Positions 32,667 to 42,445 of a stretch of DNA of 64,000 nucleotides are shown in pieces. A model generated the notes under the pieces. That model was not told the origin of the DNA. It did not search any database and worked only from the letters and a program-made list of their open reading frames with translations. Origin of the DNA: Hymenobacter guriensis (lineage in GTDB: Bacteria; Bacteroidota; Bacteroidia; Cytophagales; Hymenobacteraceae); assembly GCF_015773195.1 (NCBI RefSeq), contig NZ_JADWYK010000018.1:1-64000 (forward strand). The letters run 5' to 3'. Numbering within the stretch: the stretch's first letter is position 1; every line of letters begins with the position of its first letter. The translations under genes and the position numbers were made by a program.

Positions 32667-35600
32667 TTAATGGCTCACCACCAACCGCTGCGTCAGGGTT
32701 TGCTGACCTGCGGTGAGGCGCACTACGTACACACCGGCCGAGTACTGGCGCGTGTTCAGCGTCACCGTCTGAGCGCCGCTACCCTGGCCCGTAGCCAGCG
32801 TGCGGAGCAGCCGCCCGTTCATGTCGTAGAGCGTGAGCGTGTAGGCACCAGCTTGTGGCAACCGGAAATGCACCGTGGCATCGCCCAGGCTGGGCGTGGG
32901 CGCTACGTGCAGCTCAGCCGTTGCAGCCGAGGAGGCGTTGGTTGCCAGGGCCGTGCCGGTACGGGCCTGCAGGTTGCAGCTAGTGCCCACGGTGTAGGAG
33001 AAAGGCGTGGCCGAGTTGTTGCGCTCGGGGCCCCCGGCGCCCACCTGATAGGTGAAGTACAGGTTCACGACCGTGCCCGTGGCCATGGGCAGCGTGTAGG
33101 TGAAGTCCCCGGCCGCGTTCTTGGTCATCGTGTAGCCTGGATAAGCGCCGCTCGTGCCCTGGCGCAGGTAGAGCAGCGCCAGGTTACCACCGGCCGTGGC
33201 CCCCAGCGGGTGGAAGGTGATGGTCAGGTTGCCGCCGCTGCTCACGGCCCCGTAGCTGAAGTCTGAAGTCACGGCGCAGTAGCCGCCCGTGGATGCATTG
33301 CTCACGCTCACGCTCACGGCCGAAGAAGTCGTTACTGCCCCGGCATTGTCGGTGGCCTTGGCCGTGATAGAGTAAGTACCCGCAGCGACACCGGTCCAGG
33401 TGTAGGAGTAGGGCGAGGACGTGTCCGTGCCCAGCAGCGTAGTGCCATTGTAGAAGGCCACCGAGCTCACCGTGCCGTTGGCATCGGCGGCAGTGGCGTT
33501 AATCGTGATGGAAGCCGGAGCCGTGAACGTCGCGCCATTGCTGGGCGAAGTCAAACTCACCGTCGGCGGCGTGTTGGTGGTCACAGCGGTGAAGCTGAGC
33601 CAGTTGATGTTCACGCCCCCGGCCGTGGCGTACACGCGCAGGGTCTGCGCACCGGCCGGCAAGGTCACCGTGGCGTTCAGGGTCTGCCAGCTCTGCCAGC
33701 CCCCGGTCGCTCCAACCGTCACGCTGCCCAGGCTGGTGCCGGCGCTGTTGCGCAGCTGCAGGCTTCCGCCGCCCGGCTCGCTGGCCAGACGGAAGCCCAC
33801 GGTGTACTGGCCGGCCGTGGTCACGTTCACGGCGTAGTCCATCCAGTCGCCGGCTTCGATGTAGCCCACGTTCAGGCCCCCGCCCGTGTCGGTGGTCGTC
33901 TCGGTCTGGATGCCGAGCATGGCCGAGTAGCTTTCGGCCTGAATGGTGCCGGGAATGGTCTGGCCAACGGGAGCGGCCGTTACCGTCACACTAACGGCCG
34001 AAGACGTGGTTACCGCCCCGGCGTTATCGGTGGCGCGGGCCGTGATGGAGTAGGTGCCCGCGGCCACGCCGGTCCAGGTGTAGGAGTAGGGCGAGGACGT
34101 GTCCGTGCCCAGCAGCGTGGTACCATTATAGAAGGCCACCGAGCTCACCGTGCCGTTGGCATCGGCCGCGTTGGCGTTAATCGTGATGGAAGCCGGAGCC
34201 GTGAAGCTGGCCCCGTTAGCCGGGGAAGTCAGGCTAACCGTGGGCGGGGTGTTGGTCGTTACGGCCGTGAAGGAGAGCCAGTTCACATTCGTGCCCGTGG
34301 AGGCGGAGGCAAACAGGCGCAGGGTCTGCACGCCGGCCGGCAGTGTTACGGTCGTGGTCTGCGTCTGCCAGCTCTGCCAGCCGCCCGTGTTGCCTACATT
34401 CACCGAGCCCAGCACCGTGCCGGCGCTGTTGCGCAGCTGCAGCGTCGCCCCGCCGTTGGCCGAGGCCACGCGGAAGCCCACAGTGTACTGCCCGGCCGAA
34501 GCCACGTTGACCGAATAGTCAAGCCAGTCGCCGGTTTCATACCAGTCTACGTTCTGGCCGCCGCCCGTATCGGTCGTGGTTTCCTTGTCGGTGCCTTGTT
34601 GGGCCGTGTAGCTCTCGGCTTCAATGGTGCCGGGAATGGCCTGCGCCGTGGGAGCCGCTGTCACGCTCACACTTACAGCCGTGGAAGTAGTTACTGCGCC
34701 GGCATTATCCGTGGCTTTGGCCGTGAGGGAGTACGTGCCGGCCGCTACGCCCGTCCAGACGTAAGAGTAGGGCGACGTCAGATCCTCGCCCAGCTTGGTT
34801 GCGCCCTGGAAGAACTCTACTTTACTCACCGTGCCGTTGGCATCGGCGGCGTTGGCATTAATCGTGATGGAAGCGGGGGCCGTGAAGCCGGCGCCGTTGG
34901 CCGGCGAAGTCAGGCTAACGGTAGGCGGGGTGTTGGTTGAGGTACCGGTGTAGGTGAACGTCATGCGGCCTACGTTCAAGCCGCCCTGCGTGAAGCTCAG
35001 GCGTAGCACATGTTCCCCAGCCGGCAAGTTCAGGCCGGTAATGGTTTTCGTGCCCCAGGCTCCCCAGTCGCCGGTAGTTGTCACGGTCTGGTTGGCGCTG
35101 ATGACGTTGCCATCAATCGAGAGGGAGAAAGGTCCCCCGCCGGTGGAGTTGCCAGCGGCGTAGCGCAGGGCCAGCGTGTGCGTGCCGGCCGTAGCCACGT
35201 TGATGGTGTACTCCAGCCATTCGCCGGCATCCACCCAGCCAACGGTCGTGCCTTCGGCGGCATCACTTACGGCATCTACGTACTCCGTAGGCCGGAACGC
35301 CACCGTGGGCGACGGCTCAAAGGTAGCTTGGTTGGAGGCGCTGGCGTCGTTGTAGGCAATGCCCTGGCCTAGTCCGCCGGCGTAGGTATCGTACTTACCG
35401 GCCTCAATGGTGCCGGGCACGGCCTGCGGCGCACCCGTGAAGGAGGTTTGCTTACCTACCTGCACCGAGGCAATGTTGGTGACTTTGAAGAGTGAGCCAG
35501 CGTACACCTTCGCGTAGAAGTTGTGGATAGCCACGTTCAGGTTAGCAGCCGTTTTGGTGTAAGGCGCGGTGGCTACCGTGCCCAAAGACGTGCTGCCGTC

Positions 35601-38048
35601 GAAGAACTCCACACCCGTTACGCCGGAGCCGGTGGTAGCCACGCTCAGCGTCACGCTGCCGTTGGCGGCTACTTCCGAGGCGTTGGTCGTAAGCGTACCC
35701 GCCACGGCCACGTCCTTGCTGGTGGCCAGCTTGCGGGCCGGCACGTTCAGCACGTAGCCATCGGAGAAGTTTACGGTGATGGGCGCGTTGGTGTAGTTGT
35801 GCGCCACGTAGGTTTTCACGCCGGCCTTGTTGAAGACCACGGCCTCGGGGTTGTTGGCCGTCACGGAGGCATCTACCCGACCCAGGGCATTCATGGCGTG
35901 CAGCCAGTAATAGGTCTGCGCATCCGAAACCCCGAACTTGATGGGCCGGTTGGGGAAGCCGTCGTAGAGTTGAATGGCCTTCACCGGGTCGATAAACGCC
36001 AGGTATTCCCAGAGCAGGTCGTGCCAGGTATTGGCATTCACTTCATTCTGCAGAATGCCCGTGTTCTGGGTGATTTCCGTCCAGAGCTTCTGCACGTAGG
36101 CGTGGTTCTGACCGAGGTACAGTGAGCCGCCGTGCATAGGATAAAGCTGAATGCCGTACACGGCGCGGATGTCCTGGGTCCAGAAGGTACCGGCGTCGTA
36201 GCCCGCGCCCCACACGCGGCCGGTGGCGCTGTAGGCGTAGTTGGGCTGGAAGGTGCGGTCGTTCACGTCAAACCAGTATTCCTCAATAGCAGCCTGCTCG
36301 GTGGCGTAGAGGTAGATGCCCAGGTCGCGGGTGGCTTTGTTGCCCGTGATAGCGCCCCAGTGAATCAGGGACGAGTTGAACTGCATGCTTTCCGAGGTCG
36401 ATTCCTGGTTGTTGCCCATAGGCGAGCTGGCAAAGCCATCAGCCCAGGAGTGGCCCGCGTAGGGGTCGAAGTTGCGCAGGAAGGGGAACTGGGTATCGGT
36501 GCGGCTGGGGTTGGCAGCGTCGCGCACCAGCATGTTCACCATGGCGCCCCACTGGCCGGCCCAGCCGGGCTGGTACTGCTCCAGAAAGGCGGCGGCGTGG
36601 ATGAAGTAGCCCCAGTGGAAGTGGTGGTCGTTGATGTTGTCGTCCTGGTGGTGGCCGGCGGGATACCCGAACAGCGTCGACCAGGTGGAGTTGTAGTAGA
36701 ATACAAAGGCGTTTTCCCCGCTTTCCGCCGACAGCCAGTCCTGAAGCCGGTTTTTGATGGTATTCACGATCTGGTCGCGGGCGGCGGTGTTGCCGGTTTC
36801 ATCGGCAATGCGAGCCGTCTGAATCAGCTTGTTCATTTCCTGGCCCTCGTTGTAGGAGTCCGTCCACTCGGCCAGGCCATTGTTTTGCAGGGCCTGCACC
36901 TTGTCGTTCAACTTCACCGGGCTAAATCCGGTGCTGTAGTTATCGAGGTAGGGTAGGGTGGGCAGAATGCCGTGGAAGGTGTAGGCCGTGGAAAACACGT
37001 TGCCGGCCAGCATCTTCAATTGGCCCCGCACCGAAGGGTAGATCTGCCCGGCCGGCTGAGCCGAGCCCGCCGCCATGTAGCCCCACTGGTGGGGTAGCAG
37101 TCCTTGTAGGACTACGCCATTGGCGCCTTCCTTCACAGAGGGCGTCACGGTGAAGGTGGTTTTCACTACGGAGGTGCTCTCAGTAAACACCCAGTCGACC
37201 TTGGTGCTGGCCGGGAATACGTAGGCGTACTGCTTATAGGCGTTGGCGGCGGCCAGGGCATCCGGTGCCGTTGGGTTCAGCAGGGCAATGGACCAGTACG
37301 TCTTGCCATTCAGCGTAGAGGTGTAGGTGCCCGCATTGTTGGTCCAGGTAGACCCCACGGGGGCGTACACCGCGTAATCGGCTCCATTATAAGAGTCCTT
37401 GATCAGCAGCATTTCCCCGTTGATGGTTACCGTGCCCACGGCTACCTTCACCGTGGCCACGTCGGAGGCGCCTTTGGTCAGGTACACGAAGGGCATGCCC
37501 ATACCGACGGTGGCATTGAAGTCGTTGGAACCGCTGTGCCAGTTCATGGTCACGGTCCAGTCGGAGTAGTCCGACACGGTGGCGGCCGTGGCATTCAGGC
37601 TCTGCACGCCCACCGTCACGGCCATTACGTCGCTGTTGGGCTGGCGGTATTCCGTGGTGCTGGCCGGCGGTATAATGTAGTTCACCACCAGACCCGTTTC
37701 GTGCGTGCGCAGCGTAAGGGGGTAGTTGAAGATGTTATTCGTGTGGTTGTTGCGCAGCTTGCCCGACCACCACTCATTGGTAGGTACCGGCTTGGTGGCG
37801 GCCACCCCGCTCAGCAGGGGCGAGCCGGCCGGCACGGCGTTGCGGCCGGCGGCGTCGGTTCCCGGAAACTGGGTGGTGTAGCTGCCGGAGCCTACGGCTA
37901 CGATCTGGCTGTGGGCCGGGGCGGTGGCAAGACCAATACTCAGCACCGAAAGCGCGGCTGCTTTTACGGCGCGGGCGCGGGGGGTGTGCGGCCCCGCGAG
38001 CCACTCCGGCAGTAGGCGGAGCAGGCGGTTGTGTAGGGTTTTACCCAT
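32667..38048 (-). CDS. Multimodular secreted endo-1,3-beta-glucanase (GH81) with T9SS sorting domain
   Basis: A 1793-residue exported enzyme predicted to cut beta-1,3-glucan. A long basic N-region and signal (ALSVLSIGLATAPAHSQ) are followed by the GH81 domain (about residues 45-785: VPTNEWWSGKL, NDHHFHWGYFIHAAAF, GNNQESTSESMQ with Glu549 and Glu553 as candidate base pair). Then come Ig-like, CBM6/35-like, Ig-like, CBM6-like, Ig-like, CBM6-like and Ig-like modules (to about 1590). A CBM56-like beta-1,3-glucan-binding module (SGGNLTITFHPLGATAGGN and after) precedes the T9SS type A tail (last 80 residues, NGRLLRTL, GVYVVRLTAGQQTLTQRLVV). Three Ig-CBM modules are near copies. Start chosen at 38048. 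Confidence 0.9.
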   Translation of the reverse strand: MGKTLHNRLLRLLPEWLAGPHTPRARAVKAAALSVLSIGLATAPAHSQIVAVGSGSYTTQFPGTDAAGRNAVPAGSPLLSGVAATKPVPTNEWWSGKLRNNHTNNIFNYPLTLRTHETGLVVNYIIPPASTTEYRQPNSDVMAVTVGVQSLNATAATVSDYSDWTVTMNWHSGSNDFNATVGMGMPFVYLTKGASDVATVKVAVGTVTINGEMLLIKDSYNGADYAVYAPVGSTWTNNAGTYTSTLNGKTYWSIALLNPTAPDALAAANAYKQYAYVFPASTKVDWVFTESTSVVKTTFTVTPSVKEGANGVVLQGLLPHQWGYMAAGSAQPAGQIYPSVRGQLKMLAGNVFSTAYTFHGILPTLPYLDNYSTGFSPVKLNDKVQALQNNGLAEWTDSYNEGQEMNKLIQTARIADETGNTAARDQIVNTIKNRLQDWLSAESGENAFVFYYNSTWSTLFGYPAGHHQDDNINDHHFHWGYFIHAAAFLEQYQPGWAGQWGAMVNMLVRDAANPSRTDTQFPFLRNFDPYAGHSWADGFASSPMGNNQESTSESMQFNSSLIHWGAITGNKATRDLGIYLYATEQAAIEEYWFDVNDRTFQPNYAYSATGRVWGAGYDAGTFWTQDIRAVYGIQLYPMHGGSLYLGQNHAYVQKLWTEITQNTGILQNEVNANTWHDLLWEYLAFIDPVKAIQLYDGFPNRPIKFGVSDAQTYYWLHAMNALGRVDASVTANNPEAVVFNKAGVKTYVAHNYTNAPITVNFSDGYVLNVPARKLATSKDVAVAGTLTTNASEVAANGSVTLSVATTGSGVTGVEFFDGSTSLGTVATAPYTKTAANLNVAIHNFYAKVYAGSLFKVTNIASVQVGKQTSFTGAPQAVPGTIEAGKYDTYAGGLGQGIAYNDASASNQATFEPSPTVAFRPTEYVDAVSDAAEGTTVGWVDAGEWLEYTINVATAGTHTLALRYAAGNSTGGGPFSLSIDGNVISANQTVTTTGDWGAWGTKTITGLNLPAGEHVLRLSFTQGGLNVGRMTFTYTGTSTNTPPTVSLTSPANGAGFTAPASITINANAADANGTVSKVEFFQGATKLGEDLTSPYSYVWTGVAAGTYSLTAKATDNAGAVTTSTAVSVSVTAAPTAQAIPGTIEAESYTAQQGTDKETTTDTGGGQNVDWYETGDWLDYSVNVASAGQYTVGFRVASANGGATLQLRNSAGTVLGSVNVGNTGGWQSWQTQTTTVTLPAGVQTLRLFASASTGTNVNWLSFTAVTTNTPPTVSLTSPANGASFTAPASITINANAADANGTVSSVAFYNGTTLLGTDTSSPYSYTWTGVAAGTYSITARATDNAGAVTTSSAVSVTVTAAPVGQTIPGTIQAESYSAMLGIQTETTTDTGGGLNVGYIEAGDWMDYAVNVTTAGQYTVGFRLASEPGGGSLQLRNSAGTSLGSVTVGATGGWQSWQTLNATVTLPAGAQTLRVYATAGGVNINWLSFTAVTTNTPPTVSLTSPSNGATFTAPASITINATAADANGTVSSVAFYNGTTLLGTDTSSPYSYTWTGVAAGTYSITAKATDNAGAVTTSSAVSVSVSNASTGGYCAVTSDFSYGAVSSGGNLTITFHPLGATAGGNLALLYLRQGTSGAYPGYTMTKNAAGDFTYTLPMATGTVVNLYFTYQVGAGGPERNNSATPFSYTVGTSCNLQARTGTALATNASSAATAELHVAPTPSLGDATVHFRLPQAGAYTLTLYDMNGRLLRTLATGQGSGAQTVTLNTRQYSAGVYVVRLTAGQQTLTQRLVVSH
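33295..34938 (-). repeat. Near-identical Ig-CBM module repeats in the GH81 gene
   Basis: Three copies of an Ig-like segment (about 33295-33580, 33975-34258 and 34655-34938), spaced about 680 bp, with two CBM6 segments between. Two Ig copies share almost all residues, for example ADANGTVSSVAFYNGTTLLG in both. Confidence 0.85.
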
Positions 38049-38753
38049 TGTAGAGAGGTTTGGTGGGGTTATGTAATTGTAGGGGAGTGACAAATGGAAC
38101 CGAATCTGGCACAATCGTTCCCGGAACGCTGTGGAAACGATTGCTGCAAAGGGCTTTCTGCAAGCAATAGCTTGGGTAAGAGCTGTTAAACTGTATGTTG
38201 AGCAGCGGAGCTGAACTCAGCATATATATCAATTGGAGCAACTTAAAAGCAGGCTTTTGCTAAGTCGCTATTTAGAAGGTGGATACACTTATGATAAGTA
38301 ACCTTTGATAAAAGGCCAGAATAGGCTATATAAGATAAACATTATAAAGAATCGTATATCGATCCTCAAGGTATATAAATAATTCGTTGAAAAATAGAGT
38401 CGATAAACTGGCAGACAAAAGAAACTGAAGGAACCGTATAGGCTTTTGCCCGGCTACGGCAGCAAGCTTGTGATAGAAGCGTTTCCCAAGTGCCGTACTG
38501 CCTGCTGGTAATTAAGTATTATGTGCAGATAATCAGAGGTATATAATCTGAAAAAGGTGCGTGATATATGCGCTTAGTTGTATCGATGGCGTACTAATAA
38601 TAAAATTTTGGGTTCGTTTGCAGGCAAACGGGCGTTAGGCACTAAGCGGTTACGCGAGTAGTATCAGGCGGCAGCCATGTTATAGCCACTGAGTTATGGA
38701 CACAAAAAAGCCCCTTGCTGGCAAGAGGCTTTTACTGTTTGCCGACCGATACC
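38049..38753. promoter_or_regulatory. AT-rich 700-bp intergenic region upstream of GH81
   Basis: No convincing gene in either strand. Close to the GH81 start, CAATCGTTCCC (38112-38122) faces GGAAACGATTG (38133-38143): 11-bp arms with one mismatch, a plausible operator. A partial REP-like remnant (ATGTTGAG ... CTCAGCAT, around 38195-38222) follows. The rest is AT-rich and may hold the promoter and upstream activating sites. Confidence 0.4.
38706..38733 (-). terminator. Intrinsic terminator after the 65-residue lipoprotein
   Basis: Stem AAAAGCCCCTTGC / GCAAGAGGCTTTT (one mismatch) with a 2-nt loop, followed on the minus strand by a T-run; 20 bp from the stop. Confidence 0.7.
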
Positions 38754-38951
38754 TTATGGAGTGGTAGTAGTGGTGTCGGTGGTAGCGGTAGTGTCAGTGT
38801 TTGCGCCGGCTTCAGCCTGCTCGCTTGGCGAGTTGGTAGCCATGCTGGTAGTTTGGTCGCCCTCACCGCGCTCCGAGCCGGTGCCGTTGCCTTCGCAGGA
38901 AGCCAGGGTAAAAGAGGCCGCTGCCAGGGCCAGGAAAAGAATCTTTTTCAT
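38754..38951 (-). CDS. Small lipoprotein
   Basis: A 65-residue lipoprotein with signal MKKILFLALAAASFTLASC (cysteine 19). The mature part is a low-complexity Thr/Ser/Asp/Glu chain ending in a run of Thr. It is a close sibling of the next lipoprotein gene (39193): both signals read MKKxLFLALAxASxTxASC. Function unknown; such chains may act as spacers on the surface. Confidence 0.75.
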   Translation of the reverse strand: MKKILFLALAAASFTLASCEGNGTGSERGEGDQTTSMATNSPSEQAEAGANTDTTATTDTTTTTP

Positions 38952-39142
38952 GAGACAAGTTGGTTGTGGTAGAAGCCAGAAAGCGTAGTTGCACAGCAGC
39001 CAAGCTGCACATCAGGCGGTTATACTCTCAATAAGGCAATGATGGCTCACCATATGCCAGGAAATTTTTCGTCGAGCCCTATAACTTGGGTTTCCCAGTC
39101 TTAAAAGAGAGGGTTGCTCCGTGCCTGGAACCGGCTGAAACA

Positions 39143-39174
39143 AAAAGCCCCTCGCAAAGCTGCGAGGGGCTTTT
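39143..39174 (-). terminator. Intrinsic terminator after the 128-residue lipoprotein
   Basis: Perfect 13-bp stem AAAAGCCCCTCGC / GCGAGGGGCTTTT, 18 bp after the gene's stop. Confidence 0.8.
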
Positions 39175-39192
39175 CATTAACTTCAAAAAAGC

Positions 39193-39579
39193 TTACTGAC
39201 CCGAGGTAGTGGCCGTGCCCGTAGAGCCCGTGCCACCAGCCGTGGTACCTATGCCGGAAGTAGAGCCACCAGCCGTGGTGCCGGCGCCGGAGGTAGAACC
39301 ACCAGCTGTGGTGCCCGCGCCGGAAGTGGAGCCGCCAGCTGTGGTACCGGAAGTGCTGCCCGAGGTGCTGCCGTCGGTAGCGCCCGCGCCGCTGGCGTCG
39401 CCGGTGCCGCTCATGCTCGTGTCGGCACCCATGTCGGAGTTGGCGCCCGTTTCCATGTCGCCCGATTCCGTGCCGGTTTCCGTGCCGGTGCCTTCGCTGG
39501 CGCCTTCCTGCTGATTGCCGCCGCACGAGGCGAAGGTGAGCGAGGCCGTAGCCAGCGCCAAGAAAAGAACCTTTTTCAT
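39193..39579 (-). CDS. Repeat-rich lipoprotein
   Basis: A 128-residue lipoprotein with signal MKKVLFLALATASLTFASC. The mature chain is Gly/Thr/Ser-rich with an acidic first half, then tandem 11-residue repeats of GGSTSGAGTTA from about residue 77 onward (three units, then partial ones). Cysteine 19 is the only one of note. Duplicated relation to the gene at 38754-38951 is inferred from the signal peptide. Surface or periplasmic spacer-like protein; no enzymatic motif. Confidence 0.75.
   Translation of the reverse strand: MKKVLFLALATASLTFASCGGNQQEGASEGTGTETGTESGDMETGANSDMGADTSMSGTGDASGAGATDGSTSGSTSGTTAGGSTSGAGTTAGGSTSGAGTTAGGSTSGIGTTAGGTGSTGTATTSGQ
39232..39346. repeat. 33-bp tandem repeat inside the lipoprotein gene
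   Basis: Three full 33-bp units (39232-39264, 39265-39297, 39298-39330) and a partial fourth. The unit length is a multiple of three, so copy-number change keeps the frame. Confidence 0.85.
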
Positions 39580-39936
39580 ACTAGGGTGAAGGGTTTGGTG
39601 AAAAGAGAAGTGGTTGAGCCGCGCCTACCTGGTCGCAGTCGAAGGGTTTATACTTGCCCCTAAATCTTTGTAACCCGCTTTATAATAAAATTGTCATAAT
39701 CTTGCACCTAAATCGTCAGTTGGCTTATTTAATAATATTATTTTAATATTGAGATTAATGCCGACCGGTCATGGCGCAAGCACTTGGGAGTGGAATTACC
39801 TGCTAGCAGGGCGAGAGAGTCAGCCGAAAGCCGCCGCCTTAGCCTAATGGCTGCGCTGCTGAAAAACCCGGTTGCCACGCGCCGAAAACGCTATATTCGC
39901 CACTCCACCCACTATCCGGAACTACCTCACCCGACT
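39580..39936. promoter_or_regulatory. AT-rich divergent intergenic region before hutU
   Basis: Contains TATACTTG (39649-39656) and TAATCTTG (39697-39704) on the plus strand, near matches to TAnnTTTG that may drive hutU. Neither has a well-spaced TTTG, so the start site is uncertain. The upstream in-frame extension of hutU was not accepted. Confidence 0.35.
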
Positions 39937-41697
39937 ATGTCGCACTCCACTCTCGAAACGCCTGAACTCAACCTCGAAGCCACCTCCAAATCCTCGGCCG
40001 AAAAGCCCACCACCCGGCCCATGTACTACGAGTACAAGCCCGAGGAAACGGTAAAAGCCCAGCACGGTACCGAGCTGCGCTGCAAAACCTGGGAAGCCGA
40101 AGCGGCCCTGCGCATGCTCGAAAACAACTTGGACCCGGCCGTGAGCTTAGTGTACGACGAGCTGATCGTGTACGGCGGCGCCGGCCGCGCGGCCCGCAAC
40201 TGGAAGGAGTACCAGACCATTGTGCGCACCCTCAAGAACCTGGAGCCCGATGAAACCATGCTGGTGCAGTCGGGCAAGGCCGTGGGCGTGCTGCGCACCT
40301 GGGCCCACGCCCCGCGCGTGCTTATTGCTAACTCGAACATCGTGCCCGCCTGGAGCACCCAGGAGTACTTCGACGAGCTCGACAAGCTGGGTTTGATGAT
40401 GTACGGGCAGATGACGGCCGGCTCCTGGATTTACATTGCCACCCAAGGCATTCTGCAGGGCACCTACGAAACCTTTGCTGCCGTGGCCGACAAGCATTTC
40501 GGCGGCACGCTGCGCGGTACTATCACCGTCACGGCAGGCCTGGGCGGCATGAGCGGCGCGCAGCCGCTGGCCGTGACGATGAACGACGGCGTGTGTTTGG
40601 TCATCGAACCCATTGACGCCCGCGTAAAGCAGAAAGTGCAGGAAGGCTACCTCGACGTGCAGGCCAAGGACCTCGACCACGCCCTTGAAATCTGCCTCCG
40701 CTCGAAAGAAGACCGCATCGGCTGGTCGGTGGGCCTCACCGGCAACGCCGCCACCGTGCTGCCCGAGCTATTGGCCCGCGGCTTTCAGGTGGACATCATC
40801 ACCGACCAGACCTCGGCCCACGACCTGATGGACTACATTCCCGAGGGCGACATCATGGAGGTACTAGAGCTGCGCAAAAACAACCCCGAGGAATTCAAGC
40901 GCCAGGCCATTGCCTCCATCGTGAAGCACTGCCAGGCCATTATTGATATGCAGGCGGCCGGCTCCGTGGCCCTCGACTACGGCAACAACCTGCGCGGCCA
41001 GGCCGAAAAAGGCGGCCTGCGGGTGCGCGACGAGAACGGGCAGTTTCTCTACCCCGGCTTCGTGCCCGGCTACATCCGCCCGTTGTTCTGCGAGGGCAAA
41101 GGCCCCTTCCGCTGGGCCGCCCTCTCCGGCGACCCGCAGGACATCCTGCGCATCGACCGCGCCCTGCTCGAAACCTTCCCCGACAACAAGATGCTGGCCC
41201 GCTGGATCGAGAAGGCCCAGGCCAAGGTGCCCTTCATCGGCCTGCCCGCCCGCGTGTGCTGGCTGGGTTACGGCGAGCGGGAAAAGTTCGGCCTGGTCAT
41301 CAACGACCTGGTGGCCCGCGGCGAAGTTTCGGCCCCCATCGTCATCGGCCGCGACCACCTCGACTGTGGCTCCGTGGCCTCGCCCAACCGCGAAACCGAG
41401 GGCATGAAGGACGGCTCCGACGCCGTAGCCGACTGGCCCCTGCTCAACGCCCTGGCCAACACTGCTTCCGGCGCCGACTGGGTGAGTTTGCACAACGGCG
41501 GCGGCGTGGGCATCGGCAACAGCACGCACTCCGGCATGGTCATCGTGGCCACCGGCACTCCCGAAAAAGCCGAGCGCCTGCGCCGCGTGCTCACCACCGA
41601 CCCCGGCATGGGTGTCTTCCGCCACGCCGACGCCGGCTACGAGCTGGCCCAGCAGGTAGCCGAGGAGCGCGGGGTGAAGATTCCGGGGCGAGAGTAG
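39937..41697 (+). CDS. hutU: Urocanate hydratase
   Basis: NAD-dependent hydratase that converts urocanate to imidazolonepropionate in histidine degradation, in the cytoplasm. The 586 residues follow the family throughout: [13 protein letters not shown] start (MSHSTL at 39937 chosen as initiation), [61 protein letters not shown] and the cysteine motif [12 protein letters not shown] (Cys441). The usual QSGKPVG reads QSGKAVG here. hutG is 9 kb upstream; hutH and hutI were not found in the window. Confidence 0.95.
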   Translation: MSHSTLETPELNLEATSKSSAEKPTTRPMYYEYKPEETVKAQHGTELRCKTWEAEAALRMLENNLDPAVSLVYDELIVYGGAGRAARNWKEYQTIVRTLKNLEPDETMLVQSGKAVGVLRTWAHAPRVLIANSNIVPAWSTQEYFDELDKLGLMMYGQMTAGSWIYIATQGILQGTYETFAAVADKHFGGTLRGTITVTAGLGGMSGAQPLAVTMNDGVCLVIEPIDARVKQKVQEGYLDVQAKDLDHALEICLRSKEDRIGWSVGLTGNAATVLPELLARGFQVDIITDQTSAHDLMDYIPEGDIMEVLELRKNNPEEFKRQAIASIVKHCQAIIDMQAAGSVALDYGNNLRGQAEKGGLRVRDENGQFLYPGFVPGYIRPLFCEGKGPFRWAALSGDPQDILRIDRALLETFPDNKMLARWIEKAQAKVPFIGLPARVCWLGYGEREKFGLVINDLVARGEVSAPIVIGRDHLDCGSVASPNRETEGMKDGSDAVADWPLLNALANTASGADWVSLHNGGGVGIGNSTHSGMVIVATGTPEKAERLRRVLTTDPGMGVFRHADAGYELAQQVAEERGVKIPGRE

Positions 41698-41735
41698 GAG
41701 TTAGACTTATAATAGGCATTTGAAAATAGGAAGCA

Positions 41736-42155
41736 ATGCATTTAGCAAACACCCCACTCAAATTCGATAAAATCTTAGAATTAGATTCTGTAGATGGAGA
41801 AAATAAGGATGGGCCGATAGTTCGCTACATAGTAAATGATGAGAAGTTCTTTTCTACTCGAAAGGGAGTATACCTCATCGTGCAGGATAACTCAATCGTT
41901 TATTGTGGAAAGTTTACCAATACTTTCGCGAAACGATGGTTGTACACAAAAGGCAAGTACGTCTATCATTTTAAACGTGGGCTAATTGCAACTGCACTTA
42001 TGGCCAACCATCAGCTTATAGTTTTTGCACAATCGGAAGAGCAACTTCGCGAACAGTTGGGCTTATCTGACAATGAGTGGATTAGCGTGTCTAGCATAGA
42101 AGAGAAAATTATTCGAGACCTTAAGCCTATATGGAATTCAATTGGGCATAAATAA
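41736..42155 (+). CDS. GIY-YIG-like protein, AT-rich
   Basis: A 139-residue protein. GVYLIVQDNSIVYCGKFTNT is followed by FAKRWLY, fitting the GIY-x10-11-YIG core (here GVY and VYCG) with the conserved basic residue after it. The C-terminal EEKIIRDLKPIWN supplies the helix with Glu and the LxPxxN tail seen in GIY-YIG nucleases. No partner methylase or UvrC-like domain is attached. Base composition is far from that of hutU next door (low GC), suggesting acquisition. It may be a DNA nuclease or an inactive relative. Confidence 0.55.
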   Translation: MHLANTPLKFDKILELDSVDGENKDGPIVRYIVNDEKFFSTRKGVYLIVQDNSIVYCGKFTNTFAKRWLYTKGKYVYHFKRGLIATALMANHQLIVFAQSEEQLREQLGLSDNEWISVSSIEEKIIRDLKPIWNSIGHK

Positions 42156-42174
42156 TCAAATACTCACACCAACT

Positions 42175-42351
42175 ATGAGCAAGAAAATAGGCATAGAGCC
42201 TCGCAAGGTGGATTTAGTCGTTGCGCCTGCCGAGCCGCTGACGGTGCAAGCCGCTCAGGAAATTGCCCGCTTCGTGGTAGCTAGGAAGCAAAAGCAGAAA
42301 CTCCGCGCTACAGGGAACAGAACTACGCTGGCAGCTAAGATACAATCCTGA
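42175..42351 (+). CDS. Small hypothetical protein
   Basis: A 58-residue basic protein (MSKKIGIEPRKVDLVVAPAE, then a helix EIARFVVARKQKQKLRA). It starts 20 bp after the GIY-YIG-like gene stop; the chosen start MSKK follows an AACT spacer. The helix resembles a DNA-binding or relaxase-accessory style short protein, but nothing can be proven. Richer in GC than both neighbours. Confidence 0.45.
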   Translation: MSKKIGIEPRKVDLVVAPAEPLTVQAAQEIARFVVARKQKQKLRATGNRTTLAAKIQS

Positions 42352-42445
42352 GCGCGGCGGAAGAACTAAAAAGCAAGAGTGGCAAAATGAGGCTGATGTG
42401 AGAAAATAAGTATAATTACTCCATAATGGAAACTTGCAAGCGAAA

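Noticed and set aside
38049-38700. Small genes in the AT-rich gap
   Set aside because: Only short ORFs without recognisable residues or upstream signals; more likely regulatory DNA.
39232-39346. CRISPR array or minisatellite outside a gene
   Set aside because: The 33-bp units lie in frame in a lipoprotein gene and encode GGSTSGAGTTA repeats.
40864-41625. Minus-strand ORF opposite hutU
   Set aside because: Shadow of hutU; no conserved features.
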